Shown: one piece after another, positions 9,004 to 17,342 of the stretch
Numbering within the stretch: position 1 is the stretch's first letter
Layout: each line of letters begins with the position of its first letter
Assembly: GCF_014205075.1 (NCBI RefSeq)
Contig: NZ_JACHMU010000001.1
Coordinates: 2,232,001-2,296,000, forward strand
DNA: 64,000 nt
From: Microbacterium ginsengiterrae
GTDB taxonomy: Bacteria; Actinomycetota; Actinomycetes; Actinomycetales; Microbacteriaceae
Direction of reading: 5' to 3'
Translations under genes and position numbers: made by a program
Notes under the pieces: model-generated
Seen by the model: only the letters and a program-made list of their open reading frames with translations
What the model was told of the DNA's origin: nothing
The model's database searches: none

Positions 9004-9948
9004 TCAGGCGTGCAGCGCCTCGTTCAGCGTCACGCCGACGCCCGCGCGCTGCTTCGCCTCGATCGCCCCGGTGACGGAGTTCCGCCAGAAGAGCAGACCG
9101 TCCGCTCCGCTCAGCTCCGCCGCCTTCACGACGGGCCGGCCGCCGTCTGCGGTGCGGGGGCCGTCGACGAGGACGACCTTCGATCCCGCTGTGATGTAGA
9201 CACCGGCCTCGAGGATGCAGTCGTCGCCCAGGGCGATGCCGAGGCCGGAGTTCGCGCCGAGCAGCGTGCGCTCGCCGATCGAGACCCGCACCGTCCCGCC
9301 GCCCGAGAGCGTGCCCATGATCGAGGCGCCACCGCCGATGTCGCTGCCGGCGCCCACCACGACGCCCTGGGAGATGCGACCTTCGACCATCGAGGCACCG
9401 AGGGTGCCGGCGTTGAAGTTGACGAAGCCCTCATGCATCACCGTGGTGCCGGGGGAGAGGTGCGCCCCGAGGCGCACGCGCGCAGCATCCGCGATGCGGA
9501 CACCGGCGGGCTGGACGTAGTCGGTGAGACGGGGGAACTTGTCCAGGCCCTGCACCTGGATGCCGTGCCGGCGCAGGTGCGGCTGCAGCCGCGCCGCGTC
9601 ATCCGGGTGCATCGGGCCGGCGTTGGTCCACGCGACGTTGGGGAGGTGGCCGAAGATGCCGTCGAGATTCAGCGCGTTCGGCCGCACGATCAGGTGCGAG
9701 AGCGCGTGCAGACGGAGGTAGGCGTCCGCGGTCGAGGCCGGTGCCTCGTCGAGGTCGATCTGCAGGCTGATCGCCTTGATCGTCACGTTGCGGCGGTCGT
9801 CGCCGCCGGTGAGATCCGACAGGGAATCCGTGGTCTCGCCCTCGGGGATCGGGCCGTCGAACACGCGCGGGTACCACGCGTCGAGCACGGTTCCGTCGCT
9901 CGCGATCGTCGTGAGGCCGACACCGGACACCGTGCGCGCGTTGTTCAT
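9004..9948 (-). CDS. dapD: 2,3,4,5-tetrahydropyridine-2,6-dicarboxylate N-succinyltransferase
   Basis: This 314-residue protein matches the actinobacterial (group 2) DapD. It has an N-terminal domain, then a left-handed beta-helix of hexapeptide repeats from about residue 160 (for example VRLGAHLSPGTTVMHEG and GVVVGAGSDIGGG), and a short C-terminal extension. It transfers succinate from succinyl-CoA to tetrahydrodipicolinate, the committed step of the succinylase route to diaminopimelate and lysine. The ATG lies exactly six bases after TAGCGT (complement of 9955-9960), so the message is probably leaderless. It is divergent from dapE, which acts two steps later in the same pathway. Confidence 0.96.
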   Translation of the reverse strand: MNNARTVSGVGLTTIASDGTVLDAWYPRVFDGPIPEGETTDSLSDLTGGDDRRNVTIKAISLQIDLDEAPASTADAYLRLHALSHLIVRPNALNLDGIFGHLPNVAWTNAGPMHPDDAARLQPHLRRHGIQVQGLDKFPRLTDYVQPAGVRIADAARVRLGAHLSPGTTVMHEGFVNFNAGTLGASMVEGRISQGVVVGAGSDIGGGASIMGTLSGGGTVRVSIGERTLLGANSGLGIALGDDCILEAGVYITAGSKVVLVDGPRTADGGRPVVKAAELSGADGLLFWRNSVTGAIEAKQRAGVGVTLNEALHA

Positions 9949-9986
9949 GCCTCAACGCTATCGAATCCTGCGTGCCGTCCGACGCC

Positions 9987-9998
9987 GTGAGACATCAC
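9987..9998. promoter_or_regulatory. Operator-like dyad GTGA-N4-TCAC between dapD and dapE
   Basis: GTGAGACATCAC is an imperfect palindrome. It lies between the two divergent -10 boxes (9955-9960 for dapD, 10025-10030 for dapE), close to both -35 regions. The same core occurs four times at 26362-26426. It could be a repressor or activator site for both dap genes, or a fragment of a repeat family. No regulator gene is adjacent. Confidence 0.35.
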
Positions 9999-10036
9999 AA
10001 GGGGCAGTGGCGAGTGCGAGGTCATAGGCTGGACGC

Positions 10037-11110
10037 ATGCTGCTCGATCCGACCGTGTCCGCCGTGGAACTCACCCGTGCGATCTGCGACATTCCGAGTG
10101 TCTCCGGTGACGAGAACGCGCTCGCCGATGCGATCGAAGCCGTCGTCGCCCCGCTCCCGCATCTCGAGGTCATCCGGCACGGGAACACGGTCGTCGCCAG
10201 GACGAACCTCGGCAGGGCGCAGCGCGTCGTCATCGCCGGCCACATCGACACCGTCCCGATCAACGACAACGTCCCGACCAGATTCGTCGACATCGACGGC
10301 GTCGCGCACCTGTGGGGACGAGGCACCGTCGACATGAAGGGCGGTGTGGCCGTGCAGCTCAAGCTCGCGGTCGAACTCGTCGGCCCAGCGGTGGACATCA
10401 CCTGGATGTGGTACGACAACGAGGAGGTCGCGGCATCCCTCAACGGCCTCCGCCTGCTCTCGATCGATCGCCCCGATCTCTTCGCCGCGGACTTCGCGAT
10501 CCTCGGAGAGCCGTCGGACGGTCAGGTGGAGGGCGGCTGCAACGGCACCCTGCGTGCGATCGTCCGCACCCATGGCGTACGCGCGCACAGCGCGCGGGCG
10601 TGGATCGGCGAGAACGCGATCCACGCGGCCGCACCGATCCTCCGCCGCCTCGCCGAGTACCGCGCCAAAGAGGTGCACGTGGAGGGGCTCGCGTACCGCG
10701 AGAGCATGAGCGCTGTGCGCATCTCCGGTGGGGTCGCCGGCAACGTCATCCCGGATCTGTGCGAGGTCGAGGTCAACTACCGCTTCGCTCCCAACAAGGA
10801 TGCAGCGGCCGCCGAGACGCATCTGCGCGGTGTCCTCGAGGGCTTCGACGTCGAGATCACCGATGCCGCAGACGGGGCGCGCCCCGGGCTCGATGCCCCG
10901 ATCGCGCAACAGTTCGTCGCCGCGGTGGGCGCCGTCCCGCGGCCCAAGTACGGCTGGACGGATGTCGCGCGGTTCAGTGCTCTCGGCATCCCCGCGGTGA
11001 ACTACGGACCCGGTGACCCCCACCTCGCACACCACGATGAGGAGCGCGTCCCGCTCGCGCAGATCGAGGCCGTCGAGCAGGGTCTGCGGGCGTGGCTCAC
11101 CGCGCAGTGA
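10037..11110 (+). CDS. dapE: Succinyl-diaminopimelate desuccinylase
   Basis: This 357-residue M20-family di-zinc amidohydrolase shows the metal-site segments AGHIDTVP near residue 75, WGRGTVDMKGG near residue 95 and GEPSDGQVEGGCNGT near residue 157, with a dimerisation domain in the middle. It removes succinate from N-succinyl-L,L-diaminopimelate to give L,L-DAP. The ATG lies six bases after TAGGCT (10025-10030). The stop codon overlaps the GTG of the next gene in GTGA, so the two are cotranscribed. With dapC and dapD in this window, three of the four succinylase-branch steps are present. Confidence 0.95.
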   Translation: MLLDPTVSAVELTRAICDIPSVSGDENALADAIEAVVAPLPHLEVIRHGNTVVARTNLGRAQRVVIAGHIDTVPINDNVPTRFVDIDGVAHLWGRGTVDMKGGVAVQLKLAVELVGPAVDITWMWYDNEEVAASLNGLRLLSIDRPDLFAADFAILGEPSDGQVEGGCNGTLRAIVRTHGVRAHSARAWIGENAIHAAAPILRRLAEYRAKEVHVEGLAYRESMSAVRISGGVAGNVIPDLCEVEVNYRFAPNKDAAAAETHLRGVLEGFDVEITDAADGARPGLDAPIAQQFVAAVGAVPRPKYGWTDVARFSALGIPAVNYGPGDPHLAHHDEERVPLAQIEAVEQGLRAWLTAQ

Positions 11111-12306
11111 TCCGCGCGGCGCGCCACCTGGCGCGCACTCCGCTGCTCGTGCGGATCGCCTTCGTCTATCTCAGCGCCCGGGTGGTCACCACGGTGTTCC
11201 TCCTGCTCGCCGCCGAGCGGTCGGGGCCGGGTTCCCGGTTCGGCGCGGATGCGACCATTGGGAGCTTCGTGGTCGGTTGGGACGCCCAGTGGTACTGGCT
11301 GGTCGCGTGGGAGGGGTATCCGTCTGTCCTGCCGCTGACACCGTCGGGGGCCGTCGCCGAGAACGCCTGGGCGTTCATGCCGGTCTACGCGTACGCCGCG
11401 CAGATCGTCGGACTCCCGTTCGGCTCGTGGGGTGGCGGGGCGCTGCTGATCTCGCTGGCCGCCGGATACCTCGCCTGCGTGGCGCTCCACCGGCTGCTGC
11501 GGGGGCGCATCGGGACATCGGCGGCGATGTGGGCCGTGGTCTTCTTCGCCTGGGGTCCGCTGGCCGCACTGTTCCAGGTGGGGTACGCGGAGACGCTGTT
11601 CCTCCTGCTCCTGCTGGTCGCGCTCGATCTCGTCGCGCGCCGCCGATACGGCTGGCTGTACCTCCTCATCCCCGTGATGGCCTTCACGCGGCCCGGAGTG
11701 CTCGCCTTCTCTCTGTACCTCGCTCTGTACGGGATCATGCGCTGGGCCGGACGGTGCCGGGATCCGCTGCCCGGCCGCGAGATCGTCCACATCGTCGCGC
11801 TCGGACTCCTCGCGGCCGCGACCGGTCTCTCATGGCAGGTCATCGCCGGGATCGTCACGGGCGATCCCGGTGCGTATCTCGCGACGGAACTCGCCTGGCG
11901 TCGGAACTGGGGCGTCGCGGACGGGCCGTTCATCCCGTTCGAGGGGTGGGTGCAGGCGTCGCAGTTCTGGTTCGGGCACTGGGGGATGCCGCCCTCGTGG
12001 GGGCCCGTCGCCCTCGGCCTCCTCGTGCTCGCGGCTGCGGCGGCACTGTTCGCGGCTCCCGTGCGGCGCCTCGGTGCCGACCTGCGGTTGTGGAGTGCGA
12101 GCTACCTGCTGTACCTGCTGGCGGTGTTCTTCCCCCAGTCGAGCACGTTCCGGCTCCTGCTTCCGCTGGCGCCGCTGACCGGTGCGCTCGCCGTGCCGCG
12201 GTCCCGGTGGTACCGCCTCGCCGTCCTGCTGGTGTGCGTGGCGGGGCAGTGGATGTGGATCGACCAGATGTACGCCCAGGGGAGCAGCTTCTGGCAGGTG
12301 CCGTGA
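11107..12306 (+). CDS. PIG-V-like polytopic mannosyltransferase (GT-C fold)
   Basis: This protein of about 399 residues has some nine to ten hydrophobic helices. The first external loop carries VGWDAQWYWLVAWEGYP, the WDAxWY motif typical of PIG-V-like mannosyltransferases and related GT-C enzymes, where the Asp is the likely catalytic acid. Such enzymes use a polyprenyl-phosphate sugar to glycosylate lipids or proteins on the outer face of the membrane. The GTG at 11107 overlaps the dapE stop by four bases. An in-frame ATG exists 15 bases earlier, but GTG 11107 gives the normal coupling. Donor and acceptor are not known. Confidence 0.78.
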   Translation: MIRAARHLARTPLLVRIAFVYLSARVVTTVFLLLAAERSGPGSRFGADATIGSFVVGWDAQWYWLVAWEGYPSVLPLTPSGAVAENAWAFMPVYAYAAQIVGLPFGSWGGGALLISLAAGYLACVALHRLLRGRIGTSAAMWAVVFFAWGPLAALFQVGYAETLFLLLLLVALDLVARRRYGWLYLLIPVMAFTRPGVLAFSLYLALYGIMRWAGRCRDPLPGREIVHIVALGLLAAATGLSWQVIAGIVTGDPGAYLATELAWRRNWGVADGPFIPFEGWVQASQFWFGHWGMPPSWGPVALGLLVLAAAAALFAAPVRRLGADLRLWSASYLLYLLAVFFPQSSTFRLLLPLAPLTGALAVPRSRWYRLAVLLVCVAGQWMWIDQMYAQGSSFWQVP

Positions 12307-12357
12307 CCGGCGACGAGGCCGTGTGGCCTGGCGGCGACCGGGGCGGAAGTCTACCGA

Positions 12358-12363
12358 TAAACT
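12358..12363 (+). promoter_or_regulatory. Candidate -10 box for the DUF3117 gene
   Basis: TAAACT lies 33 bases before the DUF3117 ATG in a small AT-rich patch between the mannosyltransferase stop and this gene. It would give a short leader carrying the GGGAG ribosome site at 12386-12390. Confidence 0.4.
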
Positions 12364-12395
12364 TGATGCATACCACCGAGGGAAAGGGAGCCACG

Positions 12396-12563
12396 ATGGC
12401 AGCGATGAAGCCGAGGACCGGAGACGGGCCGATGGAGGCCGTGAAGGAGGGACGACTCATCATCGTGCGGGTTCCGCTCGAAGGCGGCGGTCGTCTCGTC
12501 GTCTCAGTCAACGATGAAGAGGCGAAGGAACTGCACGACGTGCTTTCCGGCGTCGTGAGCTGA
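12396..12563 (+). CDS. DUF3117 small conserved actinobacterial protein
   Basis: This protein of 55 residues starts MAAMKPRTGDGP and contains RLIIVRVPLEGGGRLVVS. It is full length for DUF3117, a family with almost fixed length and very strong conservation across Actinobacteria (M. tuberculosis Rv1211). The sequence suggests a small beta-rich cytosolic protein with no membrane segment. Its role is unknown; no catalytic residues stand out. The ATG has GGGAG six bases upstream. A terminator follows directly, so it is probably a monocistronic gene with its own promoter. Confidence 0.92.
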   Translation: MAAMKPRTGDGPMEAVKEGRLIIVRVPLEGGGRLVVSVNDEEAKELHDVLSGVVS

Positions 12564-12577
12564 CGCTCCGACATCAC

Positions 12578-12605
12578 GGGCGGTGGATCCTCGGATCCGC
12601 CGCCC
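12578..12605 (+). terminator. Terminator-like hairpin after DUF3117
   Basis: GGGCGGTGGATCC (12578-12590) pairs with GGATCCGCCGCCC (12593-12605) over 13 bp with one G-T wobble, 14 bases after the stop. A TTCGTCGTCT stretch follows. The loop is only two bases, so the innermost pairs probably open. Confidence 0.7.
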
Positions 12606-12652
12606 TTCGTCGTCTCCGGAGGCCGCAACCGTCCTCGTCGTGCGCGGTCCGC

Positions 12653-13288
12653 TCAGTCGGTGCGGACGCTGACGAGCTGCAGGAGCCCCTCGCCCGCAGT
12701 GGAGATCGCGGCGAGCACGGCCGGCGACTCCTGCGTCTCTTGGATCAGCGACCGGTAGGCGCGGGTCACGTCATCCCGCTGGACGGGATCAGCCGCCTTG
12801 CCGCCGGCGAGGACACGGGGCACGGCGACGACGCCGCCGGTGCGCACCAGACGGAGGCCGTGCTCGACGTACTCGATCACGTTCTCCGGGTCGGCATCCA
12901 CGAGCACGATGTCGTAGGCGCTCTCGTTCATGCGGGGGAGCACGTCCGCTGCGCGTCCGGTGATGAAACGTGCACGCGTGGAGGGCACCTTCGCCTCGGC
13001 GAAGCTGCGCCGAGCGGCGGCGAGGTGCTCCGGCTCGTTGTCGATCGAGGTGAGCACCGCCTGCGGGGCTCCGCGCAGCATCCACAGGCCGGAGACGCCG
13101 GTTCCCGTGCCGATCTCGACGATCGACCGCGCTGCGGTCGTCGCGGCGAGCACCGCGAGTTGCGCCCCCACCGCGGCGCTCACCGAGGACACCCCCAGCT
13201 CGCGTGCGTGCGTGCGTGCACGCGCGATCGCCGTCGGTTCGATGACCGCCTCGCGGATGTACCGTGCGTTCGCGTCGTTCTCGCTCAT
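12653..13288 (-). CDS. Class I SAM-dependent O-methyltransferase
   Basis: This 211-residue protein belongs to the catechol/caffeoyl-CoA O-methyltransferase-like family. Motif I is VEIGTGTGVSGLWML near residue 58, with the acidic SAM-ribose residue in TSIDNEPEH near residue 81 and the metal-site-like DIVLVDADPENV near residue 126. It would transfer a methyl group from SAM to an unknown hydroxyl acceptor in the cytosol. The ATG has GGAGAAG upstream. It is divergent from tatB. In M. tuberculosis the corresponding gene (Rv1220c) is separated from tatB by sigE-rseA-htrA, which are absent here. Confidence 0.88.
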   Translation of the reverse strand: MSENDANARYIREAVIEPTAIARARTHARELGVSSVSAAVGAQLAVLAATTAARSIVEIGTGTGVSGLWMLRGAPQAVLTSIDNEPEHLAAARRSFAEAKVPSTRARFITGRAADVLPRMNESAYDIVLVDADPENVIEYVEHGLRLVRTGGVVAVPRVLAGGKAADPVQRDDVTRAYRSLIQETQESPAVLAAISTAGEGLLQLVSVRTD

Positions 13289-13368
13289 GTCTTCTCCTCG
13301 ACCTGCCGTCTCCAGGGTATTGCGCTGTCACGGTCATCGCTCGCAGGCGCGGCGGGTAGCCTGTGTAC

Positions 13369-13782
13369 ATGGATTTCGGCCTGACCTTCGAGAAGCTGCT
13401 TCTCATCGGAGTGATCGCTGCGATCATCATCGGTCCGGAGCGTCTGCCGAAGGCGGCCGAGAGCTTCGCGCGGTTCGTGCGCAAGGCCGGCGAGTACCTT
13501 CGCGACACCAAGACGAGGATGCGCGACGAGCTCGGTCCGGAGATCGATGACGTCGACTGGCGCAAGCTCGATCCCCGTCAGTACGACCCGCGGCGGATCA
13601 TCAGAGATGCCCTTCTGGAGGACGTCGCCGCCGCGACGACCACCGCCACCGCCACGAAGGCCGCTCAGACACCCGCCGACGTGCCGACGGTGCCGACCGA
13701 CGGCCCGTCGAGGCGTCCGCCTCGGCTGCGGCCGGAGTTCACCCGCGACTCCCCGCCGCCGTTCGACCTCGAGGCGACCTGA
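13369..13782 (+). CDS. tatB: Sec-independent protein translocase subunit TatB-like
   Basis: This protein of 137 residues has one N-terminal membrane helix followed by the TatA/B hinge IIGPERLPK near residue 24, an amphipathic basic helix, and a polar Thr/Pro-rich tail. This is the TatB pattern: part of the receptor that recognises twin-arginine signal peptides with TatC. The ATG follows TAGCCT (13357-13362) by six bases, so the message is likely leaderless; a GTG six bases earlier would fall inside that spacer. No tatA or tatC is nearby, which is usual in actinobacteria. TatA versus TatB is decided on length and the long tail. Confidence 0.85.
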   Translation: MDFGLTFEKLLLIGVIAAIIIGPERLPKAAESFARFVRKAGEYLRDTKTRMRDELGPEIDDVDWRKLDPRQYDPRRIIRDALLEDVAAATTTATATKAAQTPADVPTVPTDGPSRRPPRLRPEFTRDSPPPFDLEAT

Positions 13783-13788
13783 GCCCGG

Positions 13789-14292
13789 TCAGATCTTCGC
13801 CTTCAGCACGGCGACATCGGCGTCGCTGAGCAACGCGCGGGGGATCGCCGTGACGGCGGACGAGCCGACCAGCTGCAGGACGGCGGCGTGCTTGCCGACG
13901 CGCACGGACCGGAACGTCGAGTACGCCATGTCGGAGACGCCGCGGGTGGAGACGAGCTTCACCGACTTCTCGCCCACTTCCACGCGCATCGAGGTCCCCG
14001 CCGGCATCGCTGTGCTGATCGCCCGTCGGACGGATGCGCGCGTGAAGACGACGGACGCGACCGCGAGTGCGGCGATGGCGAGCATCGTGATCGTCAGCGT
14101 GCTGCTGCGTTCCTCGTCGGCCGTACCGATCAGGGTGAGGACGACCACGTTGACGGCGAACGCCGCGACAAGGGTCGTGTACGCGATCACCGCCAGGGGT
14201 CGCGTGAGCGTGTAGATGAGGACATCCCACGAGACGAGGCGGATCATCTCCGCGTCGACGGTGACGGGGCGGGAGGAAGGTTCAGGGGCCAC
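13789..14292 (-). CDS. Two-helix membrane protein with cytoplasmic domain, YcxB-like
   Basis: This 167-residue protein has two hydrophobic helices (about residues 35-60 and 70-85) followed by a soluble beta-rich domain containing YSTFRSVRVGK. The layout recalls YcxB-like membrane proteins, although no family is certain. Its GTG start lies six bases after AAGACT, one base off the leaderless box seen elsewhere. It is the last gene of a minus-strand group with mrp, DUF1003 and the CBS protein, with a 12-base gap to mrp. It ends seven bases from tatB, convergently. The function is unknown. Confidence 0.7.
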   Translation of the reverse strand: MAPEPSSRPVTVDAEMIRLVSWDVLIYTLTRPLAVIAYTTLVAAFAVNVVVLTLIGTADEERSSTLTITMLAIAALAVASVVFTRASVRRAISTAMPAGTSMRVEVGEKSVKLVSTRGVSDMAYSTFRSVRVGKHAAVLQLVGSSAVTAIPRALLSDADVAVLKAKI

Positions 14293-14304
14293 CGGTCGAG
14301 TCTT

Positions 14305-15447
14305 TCACGACTCGTTCGCGTCATGACGCGCGACGGACATCGGCAATGGTCTGCCGGAGAGTCCGCGTCCGCGCCCGACGAGGCGGTCCGCCAGGGTGGT
14401 GATGGCGCGAGCGGCGGAGTCGTCTGGTTGTCCGACCACGACCGGGATGCCGGCGTCCCCGCCCGCACGCAGCGCGGGACTCAGCGGAACGGATGCCAGA
14501 AGCGGGACCTCGTCGTTCGCCTGCGAGAGCGCGGCGGCGACCTCGGTCCCTCCGCCGGAACCGAACAGGTCCATGGTCGTGCCGTCGGGGAGAGTGAACG
14601 CCGCCATGTTCTCGACGACGCCGATGACCCGCTGGCCGGTCTGGCGGGCGACCAGTCCACTGCGGATGGCGACGTCGGATGCCGCGGACTGCGGCGTGGT
14701 CACCACGATCACCTCGGCGTGCGGAAGGATCTGACCGATCGAGATCGCGATGTCCCCGGTGCCGGGAGGCATGTCGATGAGGAGGACGTCGAGGTCCCCG
14801 AAGAACACATCCGTGAGGAACTGCTGGACGGTCCTGTGCAGCATCGGCCCGCGCCAGGCGACGACCGCCTCACTGTCGCGCAGGAACATCCCGATCGAGA
14901 TCGTCTTCACTCCGTGTGCGACCGGCGGCAGCATGAGGTCGTCGATCCGTGTGGGCTGCGTTCCTGCGGGGATGCCGAGCAGCCCCGGGATCGAGAACCC
15001 GTGCACATCGGCGTCGACGAGTCCGACCGCCAGTCCCCGCGACGCGAGGGAGACGGCGAGATTCGCCGTGAGCGTCGACTTGCCCACTCCGCCCTTGCCG
15101 CTGGAGACGAGGATCACCCTGGTGAGCGAGTCGGGACCGAACGGCATCTGCCGTGCCGGGCGTCCGTCCCGCAGCTTCTCGGTGAGCGCGCGGCGCTCGG
15201 CCGGCGTCATCACCCCGACATCGACGGAGACGTCATCGATGCCCGCCACGGATGCCGCGGCGCGGCGCACGTCGCTCTCGATCCGGTTGGCTGCGGGGCA
15301 TCCGACGATCGTCAGCGCGATCCCCACTGATGCCGCGCCGCCGTCGACGGAGATCTCGCGCACCATGTCGAGCTCGCCGATCGGGCGGCGCAGCTCAGGG
15401 TCCGTCACCGAGGCGACGGCCTGGCGGACGCGATCGACGAGGCTCAC
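14305..15447 (-). CDS. mrp: Mrp/NBP35-type P-loop ATPase, iron-sulfur carrier
   Basis: This 380-residue protein has an N-terminal MIP18-like domain (residues 1-95) and a deviant Walker A, SSGKGGVGKSTLTANLA, near residue 113, which defines the Mrp/MinD ATPase group. Mrp proteins carry and deliver Fe-S clusters to apo-proteins. The C-terminal part has LFGSGGGTEVA but no CxxC just before it, so the usual cluster ligand pair is not obvious. The GTG start overlaps the DUF1003 stop by four bases, so the genes are cotranscribed. Confidence 0.93.
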   Translation of the reverse strand: MSLVDRVRQAVASVTDPELRRPIGELDMVREISVDGGAASVGIALTIVGCPAANRIESDVRRAAASVAGIDDVSVDVGVMTPAERRALTEKLRDGRPARQMPFGPDSLTRVILVSSGKGGVGKSTLTANLAVSLASRGLAVGLVDADVHGFSIPGLLGIPAGTQPTRIDDLMLPPVAHGVKTISIGMFLRDSEAVVAWRGPMLHRTVQQFLTDVFFGDLDVLLIDMPPGTGDIAISIGQILPHAEVIVVTTPQSAASDVAIRSGLVARQTGQRVIGVVENMAAFTLPDGTTMDLFGSGGGTEVAAALSQANDEVPLLASVPLSPALRAGGDAGIPVVVGQPDDSAARAITTLADRLVGRGRGLSGRPLPMSVARHDANES

Positions 15448-16013
15448 GGTCGTGGGAGGCGCGGCCGGGTCGGGATCGGCCCCGTCCGGGTATCCGTGGC
15501 GTCCCCGTCCTGGTCGTCGTCCAGGTCGGCCAGCAGGGCCCGCAGCTCCTGCCGCAGCACGTCACGCGTCACCGCCTGGGCATTGCGCTCCTCCAGGGAC
15601 ATGCGCAGTGCGACGATCTCCCTCGCCAGGTACTCGGTGTCGGCGAGGTTGCGCTCGGCGCGCTGACGATCCTGCTCGATCTGCACCCGGTCCCGGTCGT
15701 CCTGCCGGTTCTGTGCGAGCAGGATGAGCGGGGCGGCGTAGGACGCCTGGAGGGAGAGGATGAGGGTCAGCGCGGTGAAGCCGAGCGCTGCGGAGTCGAA
15801 GCGCCACCAGCCGTTCGCCTCGGCGAGCACCGTGTAGAACATCCACAGCGCGCAGAACAGGGTGAGAAGCGCCAGGAAGATGGGCGTTCCCATGGCGCGC
15901 GCCACCCACTCGGTGAAGCGGCCGAACCGATCGCGGGACTGCGGCGTCCGAGGGCGCGTCGTTCCGCGTCCGAGCGGAGCATCCAGGCCTGAGCGGTCGT
16001 TGCGGGCCATCAT
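15444..16013 (-). CDS. DUF1003 membrane protein
   Basis: This protein of 189 residues has a basic N-terminus, two membrane helices (about residues 45-65 and 78-98), and a long charged helical C-terminal part. The helices are joined by a segment with EANGWWRFD, and DRDRVQIEQDRQRAERN in the tail is probably coiled coil. This is the DUF1003 pattern. Its function is unknown. It overlaps the CBS/MgtE_N gene upstream and mrp downstream by four bases each, so all three are translationally coupled. Two adjacent ATGs (16013 and 16010) are possible starts. Confidence 0.85.
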   Translation of the reverse strand: MMARNDRSGLDAPLGRGTTRPRTPQSRDRFGRFTEWVARAMGTPIFLALLTLFCALWMFYTVLAEANGWWRFDSAALGFTALTLILSLQASYAAPLILLAQNRQDDRDRVQIEQDRQRAERNLADTEYLAREIVALRMSLEERNAQAVTRDVLRQELRALLADLDDDQDGDATDTRTGPIPTRPRLPRP

Positions 16014-17275
16014 CGTGCACCTCCCTGGGTGAGGGAGTCGTCGGCGTCATGGGTGCGCCAGTCGTCGGGCAGCAGGTAGTCGAGGACGTCGTCGATGCTC
16101 ACCACTCCGACCAGGCGCCCGGCCGCGTCGACAACGGGGAGCGACACGAGGTCGTAGCTGGCGAGCAGACGGGCGGTCTCTGCGGCGGATGCCGATACCG
16201 AGATCGGCTCCATCGTCTCGTCCACGATCGCGCCGAGGCGCTCGTGCGGCGGGTAGCGCAGCATCCGCTGGAAATGCACCACGCCGAGGAGGCGACCGGT
16301 CGGGGTCTCGAAGGGCGGCAGGGTGACGAAGACCGCGGCGGCGAGGGCCGGATGCATCTCGTGCCGACGGATCAGCGCGAGCGCCTCTGCCACGGTCGCG
16401 TCGGCGGACAGGATGATCGGCTCGGTCGTCATGAGACCACCGGCGGTGTCGGGGGCGTAGCTGAGCAGCGTGCGGACGTCCTCCGCCTCCTCCGGCTCCA
16501 TGAGGTCAAGGAGCTGTTCGAGTCGCTTCTTCGGCAACTGGGCGAGGAGGTCGGCTGCGTCGTCCGGCTCCATGTGGTCGAGGATGTCGGCGGCGCGTTC
16601 GTCGCCGAGGCCGTCGAGGATGTGGACCTGATCCTCCTCCGGCATCTCCTCGAGCGCGTCGGCGAGCCGGTCGTCGGAGAGCTCCTCCGCGACCTCGATC
16701 AGGCGCTGCTGGGGAAGGTCCAGGAGTGTCGTCGCCAGGTCGGCGGCGTGCAACTCCGAGTACGACGCGACGAGCTGCTCGGCGGATTGCGATTCACCGG
16801 GCGCGCGCTTCTCGACGACCTCGTTCCACACGGCGAACGTCGTCGGACCCTTCGCGAAGGGCGAGGCGCTCGTCTTGGGCTTGCGGAGGAAGAGCTGACT
16901 GACGTCCCAGTCGCCCAGCCGGTTCGGCTCGATCGCGACGTCCTCGATGACCGCACTGCCGCTCCCGTCGGCGAGCTCGACCCTGCGGCCGAGCAGCTCC
17001 GAGAGGACGCGGACCTCGCCGGGGCGGGGCTGGAAGCGGCGCACGTTGATGAGCCCGGTCGTGAGCACCTGGCCGGCGCGGATCGAGGTCACACGGCCGA
17101 TCGACATGAACACATGGCGGCGGCCGGGGATCTCCACCACGAGACCGATCACGCGGGGCGAGGCCGTACTTCGATACACGACGACGACATCCCGGACCTT
17201 GCCGAGCCGGTCGCCGACGGGATCGAAGACGGCGCAACCTGCCAGGCGCGCGACGAATACCCGTTGTGTGCTCAC
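16010..17275 (-). CDS. PRC-barrel / MgtE N-domain / CBS-pair protein without channel domain
   Basis: The protein is about 421 residues. It starts with PRC-barrel-like beta segments (residues 1-150, with DRLGKVRDVVVVY and GLVVEIPGRRHVF). A helical MgtE_N superhelical domain follows (about 190-290, with EMPEEDQVHILDGL and MEPDDAADLLAQLP), then two CBS motifs to the end. In true MgtE these domains sense Mg2+ and gate the channel, but no membrane domain is present, so this is a soluble sensor or adaptor. The GTG start lies six bases after TACGCT (complement of 17282-17287), so the message is probably leaderless. It leads the operon with DUF1003 and mrp. Confidence 0.86.
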   Translation of the reverse strand: MSTQRVFVARLAGCAVFDPVGDRLGKVRDVVVVYRSTASPRVIGLVVEIPGRRHVFMSIGRVTSIRAGQVLTTGLINVRRFQPRPGEVRVLSELLGRRVELADGSGSAVIEDVAIEPNRLGDWDVSQLFLRKPKTSASPFAKGPTTFAVWNEVVEKRAPGESQSAEQLVASYSELHAADLATTLLDLPQQRLIEVAEELSDDRLADALEEMPEEDQVHILDGLGDERAADILDHMEPDDAADLLAQLPKKRLEQLLDLMEPEEAEDVRTLLSYAPDTAGGLMTTEPIILSADATVAEALALIRRHEMHPALAAAVFVTLPPFETPTGRLLGVVHFQRMLRYPPHERLGAIVDETMEPISVSASAAETARLLASYDLVSLPVVDAAGRLVGVVSIDDVLDYLLPDDWRTHDADDSLTQGGAR

Positions 17276-17342
17276 GCTCCCAGCGTAGTCCGCGGGGCCG
17301 CCGTCTCGGGCTGCGGGCGGGCCCGCATGGAACAATGGAGGC

